DNA of 64,000 nucleotides from contig CP014773.1 of assembly GCA_001596135.1 (NCBI GenBank), positions 1,674,001 to 1,738,000 on the forward strand, given 5' to 3'. This DNA is from Mucilaginibacter sp. PAMC 26640 (lineage in GTDB: Bacteria > Bacteroidota > Bacteroidia > Sphingobacteriales > Sphingobacteriaceae). Both the position numbers and the translations under genes were made by a program. This document shows positions 18,601 through 27,800 of this stretch, piece by piece. The notes under the pieces were generated by a model. That model did not search any database, was not told the DNA's origin, and worked only from the letters and a program-made list of their open reading frames with translations. How positions within the stretch are numbered: position 1 is the first letter of the stretch; each line of letters begins with the position of its first letter.

Positions 18601-19052
18601 TCTCCGCTGTTGCAAACATAAATATCCAACAAACCATCTCCGTTAACATCGGCCATGGTTACCCCGGTAGACCATTTACCCACTTTGCCGATACCTGCCT
18701 TGACGGTGATATCTTCAAATTTAAAATTCCCCTTGTTGAGATAGAGTTTACTTGGCTCGGTGTTCCCTACCATAAAAACATCTATCAACCCATCATTATT
18801 AATATCTCCAAGTGCCACACCGCCGCCGTTGTAAAAGTTGCGGTAGGTATAAATATTAAACTCGTTGTTGTAAGTGAGTTTGTTAGTAAAATTAATGTTG
18901 GTATCGTCGGCATCCAAAAGCTCAAAAAGCGTTGTGCCCGATTTGCCTTTGCCGCCACCGCAGCCACAAAGCATCCAGGTTAACAACAGGAGTGTACCGT
19001 ACCGGCTCAAGTACCTGCTGCGAATTTTGCTACCGGTGATATAGTCTCTCAT
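15675..19052 (-). CDS. VCBS/FG-GAP repeat lipoprotein with ASPIC/UnbV domain (copy 1)
   Basis: A 1125-aa exported protein with a lipobox ending at C31 (LCGC). Most of it is FG-GAP/VCBS repeats, recognised by many D-x-[ND]-x-DG calcium-loop motifs (DINNDGLIDVF, DVNGDGLLDIY, DYDHDGDLDLF, DADGDGDQDLY, DQDGDGKADIL), giving beta-propeller folds. An ASPIC/UnbV domain lies at about 515-605 (GSRVTVYYNHTLSYQEQMPARG, split here, and SVLVQWPDGKQ). Such proteins are thought to bind ligands or carbohydrate on the surface; no enzyme motif is seen. Residues from about 444 to 1116 are almost identical to copy 2 at 19621-23052, whereas the first 440 residues have diverged. Its start shares one base with the stop of the small lipoprotein gene, so it is in one operon with it. 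Confidence 0.88.
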   Translation of the reverse strand: MRDYITGSKIRSRYLSRYGTLLLLTWMLCGCGGGKGKSGTTLFELLDADDTNINFTNKLTYNNEFNIYTYRNFYNGGGVALGDINNDGLIDVFMVGNTEPSKLYLNKGNFKFEDITVKAGIGKVGKWSTGVTMADVNGDGLLDIYVCNSGDVKGDHKQNELYINQGNLKFKESAVAYGIGVNGYSTHAVFFDYDHDGDLDLFILSNSFKAIGTFNIQNNERNIRDPLGGQKLFRNDGGHFKDVSAEAGILGSVIGFGLGVSVGDVDHDGWDDIYVSNDFFERDYLYINNKNGTFKESLEDQMHSISNASMGADLADINNDARPDIFVTDMLPEREARLKTNTTYENWDKYQMDLKYGYYNQFTRNTLQLNNGNGTFSEIGRLAGVHATDWSWGALITDMDNDGFKDIFVANGIYQDLTNGDYIQYLSNREVMTTLIKDKSINYKKLIDLMPSVAIPNYAYHNNGDLTFSNKAADWGLDQPGFSNGSAYGDLDNDGALDLVVNNVNMPAFVYRNNSRKLHPENKYLKVVLRGEGMNRFGTGSRVTVYYNHTLSYQEQMPARGFESSVDNRLNFGLGKTGLIDSVLVQWPDGKQKILKAVKPNQTITIKQSESALPLKTKAAAAPKTIFEQGADDYGIAFKHQENEYADFDQEKLIFQMHSTDGPRMAAGDVNGDHLQDFYICGAKDQPGALYIQTPGGRFKKSNEELLAKDKASEDTDCLFFDADGDGDQDLYVCSGGSEFSANSTALISRLYLNDGHGRFSRSPQVLPSFQFESSSCVAAADMDGDGDLDLFVGVRLKPGNWGYACKSYILANNGSGIFSDVTDNVAPALNQAGMVTDAKWFDYDRDGRPDLAICGEYMPIRIFHNQGGRLNEITDAAGLSKSSGWWNRLQVADVNGDGYPDLVAGNHGLNSRFKASATKPVSLYTGDFSGTGAIEQIVCTYNGDKQYPMVLRHDLMGELPLLKKKYLRYEQYKEQTMEDIFGAELLKTITKTDAYEMRSCVVLNSGKGRFKLQPLPAEAQFSTVFGLVVKDQDGDGKADILLGGNFYQSKPEAGIYDASYGLLLKGNGSGGFRAVAPQQSGILVKGAVRDILQIDAGSKTLLVFAKNNEQTQILNKQPPGIHTK
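15705..17723 (+). repeat. 2-kb direct repeat, left copy (3' halves of VCBS genes)
   Basis: Matches 19645-21663 at a constant offset of 3940 bases with no gaps. By eye I count about two dozen base differences over 2019 bases, near 99% identity, sparsest in the middle. Both ends are sharp: homology stops within a few bases of the stop codons and at the Lys codons before LIDLMPSVAIPNYAY. Confidence 0.95.
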
Positions 19053-19624
19053 TACTGGGTGCTGTTTTCTGTCAACAGATCGGTAAAATCCACTTTTACG
19101 CGCTGCTCGTCATACTTGCCGATGATAATCCTGCGGTTGCCTTTAACCTGTACCAATATCGTTCCGCGCACAGGATCGGTCATGGTTAGAAAATCAGCGC
19201 CTTTGTACCAATTTTTAAAAAGATTGGATACGTCGAGCTGTAAACTATCGGCAAACAGTGCCTTGTTCCAGGGTGCAAATGCGTCGTAACTAAATGTTAC
19301 CCCCATTTTGTTGATCTTATCCTGGCGAAAATCGGGGTAAAAGGTCATGGTTGCGGGGTGTTTCAATTCATTTTTGAAATGGTACAATACAGACATGTTT
19401 CCCGGGCCTTCGAAAAATAATCCCTTTTTGTTCATCCGCCAGCAATGAGCATAAAATTCTTTGCTGGTCATTCCCAGTTTTATGCCCATAAAAATGCTGT
19501 CATGCCGAATGCCGGTAGCCAATTCGCGCGTTACCGAATCCTTATACCGCTGATTGTCTGACTGGCAGGCCACCAGCGCGCACATGACAGCGACAAAAAA
19601 TAACCATTTATAACGTTTTATCAT
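19052..19624 (-). CDS. Small predicted lipoprotein between the VCBS genes, function unknown
   Basis: A 190-aa exported protein with a lipobox (ALVAC, Cys at 20). The remaining 170 residues contain a globular alpha/beta pattern (SIFMGIKLGMTSKEFYAHCW, split: a GMT-x-x-E/F helix start often found in outer membrane assembly-type lipoproteins; then MSVLYHFKNELKHPATMTFY and GTILVQVKGNRRIIIGKYDE). I do not recognise the family. Its start overlaps the stop of VCBS copy 2 by 4 bases, and its stop overlaps the start of copy 1 by 1 base, so the three are translationally coupled and probably act together. Confidence 0.8.
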   Translation of the reverse strand: MIKRYKWLFFVAVMCALVACQSDNQRYKDSVTRELATGIRHDSIFMGIKLGMTSKEFYAHCWRMNKKGLFFEGPGNMSVLYHFKNELKHPATMTFYPDFRQDKINKMGVTFSYDAFAPWNKALFADSLQLDVSNLFKNWYKGADFLTMTDPVRGTILVQVKGNRRIIIGKYDEQRVKVDFTDLLTENSTQ

Positions 19625-22600
19625 TTAACCGCGATCTTATTTAAATTTAGTATTTGCGTTTGCTCATTATTTTTGGCGAATACGAGGAGCGTTTTGCCGC
19701 CGGCATCAATTTGCAAGATATCGCGTACGGCACCTTTAACAAGTATGCCGCTTTGCTGTGGTGCCACGGCGCGGAAACCACCGCTGCCATTGCCTTTGAG
19801 CAGCAGGCCGTAGCTGGCATCGTAGATACCGGCCTCGGGCTTGGATTGGTAAAAGTTGCCGCCCAGCAGGATATCCGCCTTGCCGTCGCCATCCTGATCT
19901 TTTACCACCAGCCCGAATACGGTGGAGAACTGCGCCTCTGCCGGCAGGGGCTGCAGCTTAAACCGGCCTTTGCCGCTGTTGAGCACTACGCAGCTGCGCA
20001 TTTCATAGGCATCTGTTTTGGTGATGGTTTTCAGCAGTTCCGCCCCAAAAATATCTTCCATTGTTTGCTCTTTATATTGTTCGTAGCGCAGGTATTTCTT
20101 TTTCAGCAGCGGTAGTTCGCCCATCAGATCATGGCGCAGCACCATGGGGTACTGCTTATCGCCGTTGTACGTGCATACGATTTGTTCTATGGCACCCGTT
20201 CCGCTGAAGTCGCCGGTGTAGAGGCTTACGGGTTTTGTTGCGCTGGCTTTAAACCTGGAGTTGAGGCCGTGGTTGCCAGCCACCAGGTCCGGATAGCCAT
20301 CGCCGTTTACATCGGCCACCTGCAGGCGGTTCCACCAGCCGCTGCTCTTAGATAAGCCTGCTGCATCGGTGATCTCGTTTAACCTGCCGCCCTGGTTATG
20401 AAATATGCGGATGGGCATATACTCCCCGCAGATGACCAGGTCCGGGCGGCCGTCGCGGTCATAATCAAACCATTTGGCGTCGGTAACCATACCTGCCTGG
20501 TTTAAGGCGGGGGCAACGTTATCTGTTACATCGCTGAAGATGCCGCTCCCGTTGTTGGCCAGGATATAGCTTTTGCAGGCATAGCCCCAGTTTCCCGGCT
20601 TAAGCCTTACGCCAACAAACAGGTCCAGGTCGCCGTCACCATCCATATCGGCGGCTGCCACACAGGAGCTGCTCTCGAACTGAAAAGAGGGGAGTACCTG
20701 GGGGGAACGGCTGAAACGGCCATGCCCGTCATTCAGGTAAAGCCTGCTGATCAGCGCGGTGGAGTTGGCAGAGAACTCGCTGCCGCCGCTGCAAACGTAC
20801 AGGTCCTGGTCGCCGTCGCCGTCCGCGTCAAAAAACAGGCAGTCGGTATCTTCGCTCGCTTTGTCTTTCGCCAGCAATTCTTCGTTGCTTTTTTTGAACC
20901 GTCCGCCGGGGGTTTGGATATATAGGGCACCGGGCTGATCCTTTGCTCCGCAGATATAAAAGTCCTGCAGGTGATCTCCGTTGACATCGCCTGCGGCCAT
21001 GCGGGGCCCGTCGGTAGAGTGCATCTGGAAAATAAGCTTCTCTTGGTCAAAGTCTGCGTACTCGTTCTCCTGATGTTTAAAAGCGATGCCGTAATTGTCT
21101 GCACTTTGCTCAAAAATAGTTTTGGGTGCGGCTGCTGCCTTGGTTTTTAAGGGAAGAGCGGATTCGCTTTGCTTTATGGTAATTGTTTGGTTGGGTTTCA
21201 CCGCTTTCAGGATCTTTTGTTTCCCGTCGGGCCATTGCACCAGTACCGAATCGATCAGGCCGGTTTTCCCCAGCCCGAAGTTGAGACGGTTATCCACGCT
21301 GGATTCAAACCCGCGTGCGGGCATTTGCTCCTGGTAGCTCAGGGTATGGTTGTAATAAACGGTTACCCTGCTGCCGGTGCCAAAGCGGTTCATGCCTTCG
21401 CCCCGGAGCACTACCTTGAGGTATTTGTTCTGGGGGTGCAGCTTGCGGCTATTGTTGCGGTACACAAATGCGGGCATGTTCACGTTATTGACAACCAGGT
21501 CAAGGGCACCGTCATTATCCAGATCGCCGTAGGCCGAGCCATTGGAGAAGCCCGGCTGATCCAGGCCCCAGTCTGCAGCCTTGTTACTGAAGGTAAGGTC
21601 CCCGTTGTTGTGATAAGCATAGTTCGGTATAGCCACTGATGGCATCAGGTCGATCAGCTTTTTAATTGGCTCTTTTTCACGGCCGATCATCCGGCGCACC
21701 TCGACGGGGTTGGCCATAAACTGAATGTAATCCTGATCGGTAAGATCTTTAAAAATACCGTTACTCACAAAAATGTCTTTGAACCCATCATTATCCATAT
21801 CGGTAATTAGCGCTCCCCAGCTCCAATCGGTAGCATGCACGCCTGCTAAACGCCCGATTTCGCTGAAGTTGACCCTTTGCGTTTTACTGCCCGGCGCAGT
21901 GCCCCGGTTCAATTGCAATACATTACGCAGGAATTGCTGGTAATAACCGTTATCTAGGTCTGATTGGTATTTATCCCAGTTTTCAAATGCGGTTTTTGTT
22001 TTTAATCGTCGCTCTGTTTGCGGCAGCATGTCGGTAACGTAAATATCCGGAAGGCCATCGTTGTTGATGTCGGCAATATCGGCTCCCATGGAGTTGAGGC
22101 TTAATTCCCTGATCATATCTGGGAGGCATTCTTTGAACGTACCATTGCGGTTATTGATATACAGGTAATCGCGTTCGAAAAAGTCGTTGGATACGTAAAT
22201 ATCATCCCATCCGTCGTTATTTACATCAGCAATAGTTACACCGAGCCCAAACCCGATTTTGCTGCTGTAGATGCCCGTTTGCAGGGTAACGTCGCTAAAA
22301 TGCCCATTGTCATTCTGGTACAGTTTATTGCCGCCAAGCGAATCGGGTATGTTACGCTGATCCTTGATCAGATCATAGTTGCCAACCGAGCGGAAGGAGT
22401 TATTCAGTAGGTAGCAATCCAGATCGCCATCTTTGTCATAATCAAAAAAAACAGCGTGTGTACACAATCCTTTGTTATTAAGCCCATAACGGGCGGCCTG
22501 TTCGGTAAAAGTTAAGTTGCCGTTATTAATGAACAGCTGATTGCTGCGGTTTTTCCCGGAAAAATCGCCTGATTTACAAACATAAATGTCAAGCCAGCCG

Positions 22601-23052
22601 TCGCCGTTAACATCGGCCAGGGTAACGCCGGTTGACCAAACACCTGCTGAAGAGAGACCTGCTTTAACAGTTACATCTGAAAATTTAAAATTGCCGCTGT
22701 TTATATAAAGCTTATTTGACTGCTGGTTACCACAGAAAAAGATATCGGGCAATCCATCGTTATTCATGTCCCCAATAGCCACGCCTCCGCCATTATAAAA
22801 ATTGCGGTATGTATAAACGTTAAGCTGCTCGGTATACGCTACGTTGTTGGCGAATGAAACGCCTGTAAAGTTAGCCGGCAATGCAGAAAACAATTTTATG
22901 GCCGCTGCCGGCGGTTTGTTATTACAGGCTACTAAACCTACCGCCAAAAGTAATATTGCTCCGATGCCTGTGCGATTACTACCGGCATTTAGCCTCCTGC
23001 GCAGCAATAGGCAACCGTACCTTAAAATTTGTTTTAAAATCGCGTCTAACAT
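19621..23052 (-). CDS. VCBS/FG-GAP repeat lipoprotein with ASPIC/UnbV domain (copy 2)
   Basis: A 1143-aa paralogue of the protein at 15675-19052, with a lipobox ending at C43 (GLVAC). Same architecture: N-terminal FG-GAP/VCBS propeller repeats (DMNNDGLPDIFF, DVNGDGWLDIY, DYDKDGDLDCY, DVNNDGWDDIY), a central ASPIC/UnbV domain and more VCBS repeats. From about residue 463 to 1136 it differs from copy 1 at only about half a dozen amino acids (for example E/Q in KLHPxNKY, G/S and D/N in FEQxADxYG, A/V in RPDLxICG), while the N-terminal third shows ordinary paralogue divergence. It begins after the susD terminator, so it probably has its own promoter in 23053-23160, though I could not identify one. 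Confidence 0.88.
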   Translation of the reverse strand: MLDAILKQILRYGCLLLRRRLNAGSNRTGIGAILLLAVGLVACNNKPPAAAIKLFSALPANFTGVSFANNVAYTEQLNVYTYRNFYNGGGVAIGDMNNDGLPDIFFCGNQQSNKLYINSGNFKFSDVTVKAGLSSAGVWSTGVTLADVNGDGWLDIYVCKSGDFSGKNRSNQLFINNGNLTFTEQAARYGLNNKGLCTHAVFFDYDKDGDLDCYLLNNSFRSVGNYDLIKDQRNIPDSLGGNKLYQNDNGHFSDVTLQTGIYSSKIGFGLGVTIADVNNDGWDDIYVSNDFFERDYLYINNRNGTFKECLPDMIRELSLNSMGADIADINNDGLPDIYVTDMLPQTERRLKTKTAFENWDKYQSDLDNGYYQQFLRNVLQLNRGTAPGSKTQRVNFSEIGRLAGVHATDWSWGALITDMDNDGFKDIFVSNGIFKDLTDQDYIQFMANPVEVRRMIGREKEPIKKLIDLMPSVAIPNYAYHNNGDLTFSNKAADWGLDQPGFSNGSAYGDLDNDGALDLVVNNVNMPAFVYRNNSRKLHPQNKYLKVVLRGEGMNRFGTGSRVTVYYNHTLSYQEQMPARGFESSVDNRLNFGLGKTGLIDSVLVQWPDGKQKILKAVKPNQTITIKQSESALPLKTKAAAAPKTIFEQSADNYGIAFKHQENEYADFDQEKLIFQMHSTDGPRMAAGDVNGDHLQDFYICGAKDQPGALYIQTPGGRFKKSNEELLAKDKASEDTDCLFFDADGDGDQDLYVCSGGSEFSANSTALISRLYLNDGHGRFSRSPQVLPSFQFESSSCVAAADMDGDGDLDLFVGVRLKPGNWGYACKSYILANNGSGIFSDVTDNVAPALNQAGMVTDAKWFDYDRDGRPDLVICGEYMPIRIFHNQGGRLNEITDAAGLSKSSGWWNRLQVADVNGDGYPDLVAGNHGLNSRFKASATKPVSLYTGDFSGTGAIEQIVCTYNGDKQYPMVLRHDLMGELPLLKKKYLRYEQYKEQTMEDIFGAELLKTITKTDAYEMRSCVVLNSGKGRFKLQPLPAEAQFSTVFGLVVKDQDGDGKADILLGGNFYQSKPEAGIYDASYGLLLKGNGSGGFRAVAPQQSGILVKGAVRDILQIDAGGKTLLVFAKNNEQTQILNLNKIAVK
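19645..21663 (+). repeat. 2-kb direct repeat, right copy (3' halves of VCBS genes)
   Basis: Partner of 15705-17723 (offset 3940, no gaps). A further nearly identical short block at the same offset surrounds 17843-17885 / 21783-21825. Confidence 0.95.
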
Positions 23053-23149
23053 CTATTCTATCCCCGGTAGTGCGGTGCTATCCTTGTAAGTAACTGGTTA
23101 ATAAGCCATCAGACAAATAATTTCGACTTGAAAACGCATATCCGTTTGT

Positions 23150-23191
23150 AAATTAAAACGGAAGGCAAATCATAAATCATTTGCCTTCCGT
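23150..23191 (-). terminator. Rho-independent terminator of the susCD operon
   Basis: Perfect 13-bp stem ACGGAAGGCAAAT / ATTTGCCTTCCGT (23158-23191). Read on the minus strand it is followed by TTTTAATTT, so it ends the transcript from the susD at 23224. Confidence 0.8.
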
Positions 23192-23223
23192 AGAACCCAG
23201 TTCTAATAAAACTATACTATCAA

Positions 23224-24828
23224 TTAATAACCCGGATTTTGCTTCAGATTGGGATTTGCGTTGATCTGCGGCTCGGGTATCGGGAAAATATTAACATTTG
23301 TACTTGCGTCTGCCTCATGGAAACGGTATTTATTATTATACGTACCAAAGCGCAGCATGTCCTGCCTCCGGTAACTTTCGGCAAACATTTCGCGGCCGCG
23401 TTCGGCTAGGAATGTTTCGGCTGTTAAGGCAGGCATAGGCGAAACTCCCCCATGCACGGTACGTATCTGGTTCACCAATGCTAACGTCACCGGATCATTC
23501 CAGTTGCCACTTTTGCGGGCAATTAATTCGGCTTTCATCATTAAAATGTCGGCATAACGGTAAATGGCCAAATCGTTATCCAAATCGGTTAACATGCCTT
23601 TGTAGAACTGCCATTTGCCAATACGAGCGCCCGATTGTCTCCAGGCATTCGGTTGCAGCTCGTTGATATAGGGTGTCAGAGTGATCGCTTCACCATCCGG
23701 GTCGGTTTTATCTGCACCACCATCCGTTAAGGCTGTAACGCCATCGGCTTGGTACTGCGGCCCAACAAGGAAATTATTCAGCATCCTTTTATCTACTGTA
23801 CCGGTTGTTGGGGTTCCTTTCGGATCTAAGCCTACTACTGTTCCCTGCGGGCCAGGGTTTTGTGCCGGATCGATATAGGATTGATAGAATTCCTGTACCG
23901 AAGCGAAACCGTTCCATGGCTGGTTGTTCATTTGGTAGGTGTTTTGGCTTTGCAGATGCAGGGTTTCCATATTCATATTAAAGCCTTTTGCTTTTACGCC
24001 ATCGAAAGGTATTGCCCAGATCGATTCGGTAGAGCCAGCATTATTGCGCGAAAAAAGGTCTGCGTAGTTGTTCATCAACTGGTACTTACCCGAATTAATG
24101 ATCGTATCGCAAGCCGCCAAGGCTTTATCATACTGTGGCGCCCCGGTATAGGTTTGTGCGTTTAAATACAATTTGGCAAGCGTGGCTTGTGCAACATAAT
24201 AAGTAACACGGCCATAATAGGGGCCATCTCCAGGGCCAATCTTTGGCAATTTTCCTATATTCTCAAGCAATTCTTTTTCAATAAACGCATATACTTCAGC
24301 ACGGGGTTTTGTAGCTGGCGGGGCAGTTTCCGAAAAATCCGTGGTGATGGGCACGTTACCAAAAAGGTCTAGCAGCCAATAGTAATAAATTGCGCGCAGC
24401 GCCTTTAGTTCGGCTACGTAGGTAATTGCTGTTGGCGATTTGCTAACCGCAAGGGCTGCAAGTAATTTGTTACAGGTGGTTACACCACCAAAACCAAGGT
24501 TCCAGCCGTTGGCGGGCTGCGAATCGGTACTGTTGGTTTTATGTGTTTTTAAACGCACCCAGTGGCCGCCGTCACCCCAGTCTGCACCGCGTGTGGGCAC
24601 TACAACCTCATCGGTGGTAACTTCGTTGAGGTTAAAAAATGCGCCATTATAGCCGTATATAGTAGAATATGCTGCTCCAACTGCAGATGCCAGTTGCTTA
24701 TCGGTTTGGTAGAAGTTTGCTTCGGTAACCTGGTCATAAAGCAGTTTGTTCTCATCAAGTTTGGTGCACGATGCGGCAACAAACAAAACTGCAAGAACTG
24801 CAAATTTGGTTAATGATGTATGTTTCAT
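23224..24828 (-). CDS. SusD/RagB-family outer membrane lipoprotein
   Basis: A 534-aa surface lipoprotein partner of the SusC at 24866. The signal has a lipobox at VAASC (Cys near 21), followed by TKLDENKLLYDQVTEANFYQTDKQ, the classic SusD N-terminus (split here). Other typical pieces are NLNEVTTDEVVVP, ALRAIYYYWLLDLFGNVPI and the C-terminal RYADILMMKAELIARK and FLAERGREMFAESYRRQDMLRFG, ending in INANPNLKQNPGY. This is the standard glycan-type SusD_RagB plus SusD-like_3 architecture. It lies 37 bases after the susC stop and is closed by the terminator at 23158. Confidence 0.95.
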   Translation of the reverse strand: MKHTSLTKFAVLAVLFVAASCTKLDENKLLYDQVTEANFYQTDKQLASAVGAAYSTIYGYNGAFFNLNEVTTDEVVVPTRGADWGDGGHWVRLKTHKTNSTDSQPANGWNLGFGGVTTCNKLLAALAVSKSPTAITYVAELKALRAIYYYWLLDLFGNVPITTDFSETAPPATKPRAEVYAFIEKELLENIGKLPKIGPGDGPYYGRVTYYVAQATLAKLYLNAQTYTGAPQYDKALAACDTIINSGKYQLMNNYADLFSRNNAGSTESIWAIPFDGVKAKGFNMNMETLHLQSQNTYQMNNQPWNGFASVQEFYQSYIDPAQNPGPQGTVVGLDPKGTPTTGTVDKRMLNNFLVGPQYQADGVTALTDGGADKTDPDGEAITLTPYINELQPNAWRQSGARIGKWQFYKGMLTDLDNDLAIYRYADILMMKAELIARKSGNWNDPVTLALVNQIRTVHGGVSPMPALTAETFLAERGREMFAESYRRQDMLRFGTYNNKYRFHEADASTNVNIFPIPEPQINANPNLKQNPGY

Positions 24829-24865
24829 AATTCACTAATATTTTTAATTGACAATCTTAATATTA

Positions 24866-27800
24866 TTAAAAGCCGATGTTTACGCCCAAAGTAAATGAAC
24901 GGGTATAAACCCAGGTTTCCCGCCGGTCGATACCGGGTGCCAGTACGTTACCCGAATCGGCATACCTTACTTCCGGATCAACCCCGGTGTAGTTGGTAAT
25001 GGTAAACAGGTTTTGGCCTGAAACAAACACCCTTAAACTACTTATCATCCCCGGTTTGGTAGACCTGCCGATTGGGAAGGTATAACCGATGGTAGCATTA
25101 TCCAATTTCAGGAAAGAGGCTTTCTCTACATCATAGCTGCTGTATGCTGCGCCATCAGTTACATTCGGGTTAAAGTACTTGGTGTTTACGATGTTGTAAC
25201 TTGTTGCCACATTTGGGTTTTCATAAAATGCCCGGAAAGTGTTAATCAACTGGTGGCCAATGGACGAGCGGAGGAAGAAGCCGAGATCGAACTGCTTGTA
25301 TTTAAAGTTGTTTGTGATACCAAATTCAAATTTAGGCAAGCCATTGCCAATTACCTGTCGAGGAGCATCTGCCAGGCCTGTAACGCCGCCTTTGCCATCG
25401 TCATATTGGTAAACGCCTTTTGCATCTACACCAACATATTTTGGCCCATACAGTATACCAATTGGCTGCCCTTCAACAGCCCGGGTTAGCTGAGTAGCCT
25501 CCTGGCCCGGTGTACCCAGGTTAGTTGCACCCACATATGAGCCTTTCAATTGGTCAATCAATTTCGTTAATACCACGTGGTAGCTGGAAATGTTACCGCC
25601 GGTTGTCCATGTGAAATTCTTACCTCTGATCACTTCGTAACTTAATGCCACTTCAATACCTGAATTGGTTAGTTCGCCAATATTTAACCAGGTATTATTA
25701 AATAGTGCAGGTGGTGATGGTACGGTTACGTTGAAGATCAAATCGTTTGTTTTACGATTGAAGTAATCTATAGAGCCGGTTAGCCGCGAATCAAACAAAG
25801 TAAAATCCAAACCAATATCCGTTTCTAATTTTTTCTCCCATTTCAGATTGGGGTTTGGGTTACGCGTACCAGCATAAGTACTGAAGTAATTGTTGTTGCC
25901 CCCGTAATAAGTGCCGCCGCTATTGCTTAGGGTGGTTAATGAAAGGTAGGGGAATGGTGGCAAAGCACCGGTTACACCAAAGCTTCCCCTTAGTTTTAAG
26001 TTGCTAACAAAAGAGATATCAACCATTTTGCTAACATCCAAACCTGCGCTAACTGCCGGGAACAATCCCCATTTGTTGTTCTCTCCAAACTCGGTAGAAC
26101 CGTCGCGCCTTAAACTGGCAGAAAGAAAGGCAATGTTGTCATAATTTACTTTTACCCGGCCAAAGAAAGAGATCAGTTTGTTTTCATTCTTATAGCTCTC
26201 TACAACACCGATTCCGTTTTTAAAATCGAGGGCCGCGGCAAAATTCTGGCCGGAAGCATCGGTTACGAAATTACCTCCCTGTGCATCAAAGCCTGTATAT
26301 TTAAAGTCCTGGTACGAATAGCCTGCAATAGCGGATAGTTCGAATTTTTTTATCGTTTTGTCATATGATAAGGTATTCTCGTACAAAATATTGTCTGCTT
26401 CATCGTCATACTTGGCAGAAATACCCGACCGCCCAAAGCCGCTGCCTAACGGAAATCCCCTTGAAATAAAGGCATCGGTTGGCGAATACATAGAGCGGTA
26501 GTTGCTGGTGGTTTGCTTGTAGAACTGAGTTGAAAATTTCAGGTTCTTGAATATCTCGTAGCTTACTGTTCCCCCTATGTTGAATTTCTTATTGGTTGCT
26601 TCATTGGTATTTTGTTTTAGCATTGCAACCGGGTTAGAATAATCAACAAAGTTCGATTCAAAGTAACCGCCACCGGTAAGGTCATAAAGCGGATCTTTTG
26701 AATAAACAGGCGCTGTCGGGTTAAAAATGGTAGCGTATTTAAAGGCATCGGAGAAGCCAAACTGAGAGTTGCGGCTGGTTGTGTTGATGTTTAAATTAAA
26801 TACCAGTTTATCGTTCAGTGCCTTGTGGCTTATATTTAAGCGGCCGTTAAGTTGCTGAAAACCTGTAGTGATTGCAACACCCTGAGTATTACGATAGTTA
26901 AAGGAAGCATTATAAGTTGTGCGTTCATCTCCGCCGGAGAAACCAAGGTTATGCACCTGGGAATAAGCGGTACGGGTGATCTCTTTGTTCCAGTCGGTGT
27001 TTGAGCCAAAATCGGTTCCTTTACCAAGTGCCTTAAATTCGTCAGCATTCATATGCTGAGTAAATCTGGCAGGTGTTTCGCTGGTTCCGGATACGTTGTA
27101 GGTGAATTTGGAGGTACCCTTTTTGCCCGATTTGGTAGTGATGATGATCACACCAGCAGAGCCACGTGTGCCGTAGATCGCAGCGGCAGAACCATCTTTC
27201 AATACGTCGATACTTTTGATATCATTAGGGTCAACTGTGTTAATATCCGCACCTACCTGCCCATCTAACACAACCAGCGGCTGTGTATTTGCACCTAAGG
27301 TAGATAACCCTCTTAAACGGATTGCAAAGCCACCATTTGGATCGCCTCCGGGGCGTGCAATGGATAAACCAGGTACCTTACCCTGTAGTAACTGAGCAAC
27401 GTCGCTGATATTACCTTTATTAAACTGTTCGGCATTTACCGTTGTTATGGCGCTGGTTACTTCCCGTTTCTTTTGCGTACCGTAACCCACAACCACCACC
27501 TCGTCAAGATTACTCGTGCTTTCTGTAAGTACGGCATTGGCAGTTACCACAAGCCCATCAGCTACTACAACGGGTTTGGATAGGGTAGTGAATCCCACAA
27601 ACGTAAAGCTGATGGTATAGTTGCCCACAGGCAAATTGGTAAAACTGTAAGCCCCAATATAATCGGTAACTTTTGCCATTGAGGCGGCTCCGGTAAGGCT
27701 AACGGTTACCCCGGGCAAAGTGTTGCCTTTTTGGTCGGTAACGATACCTTTGATACTGCCTGTTGCTACCTGCTTAAATGCACCGGTAACGGATCCAGGC

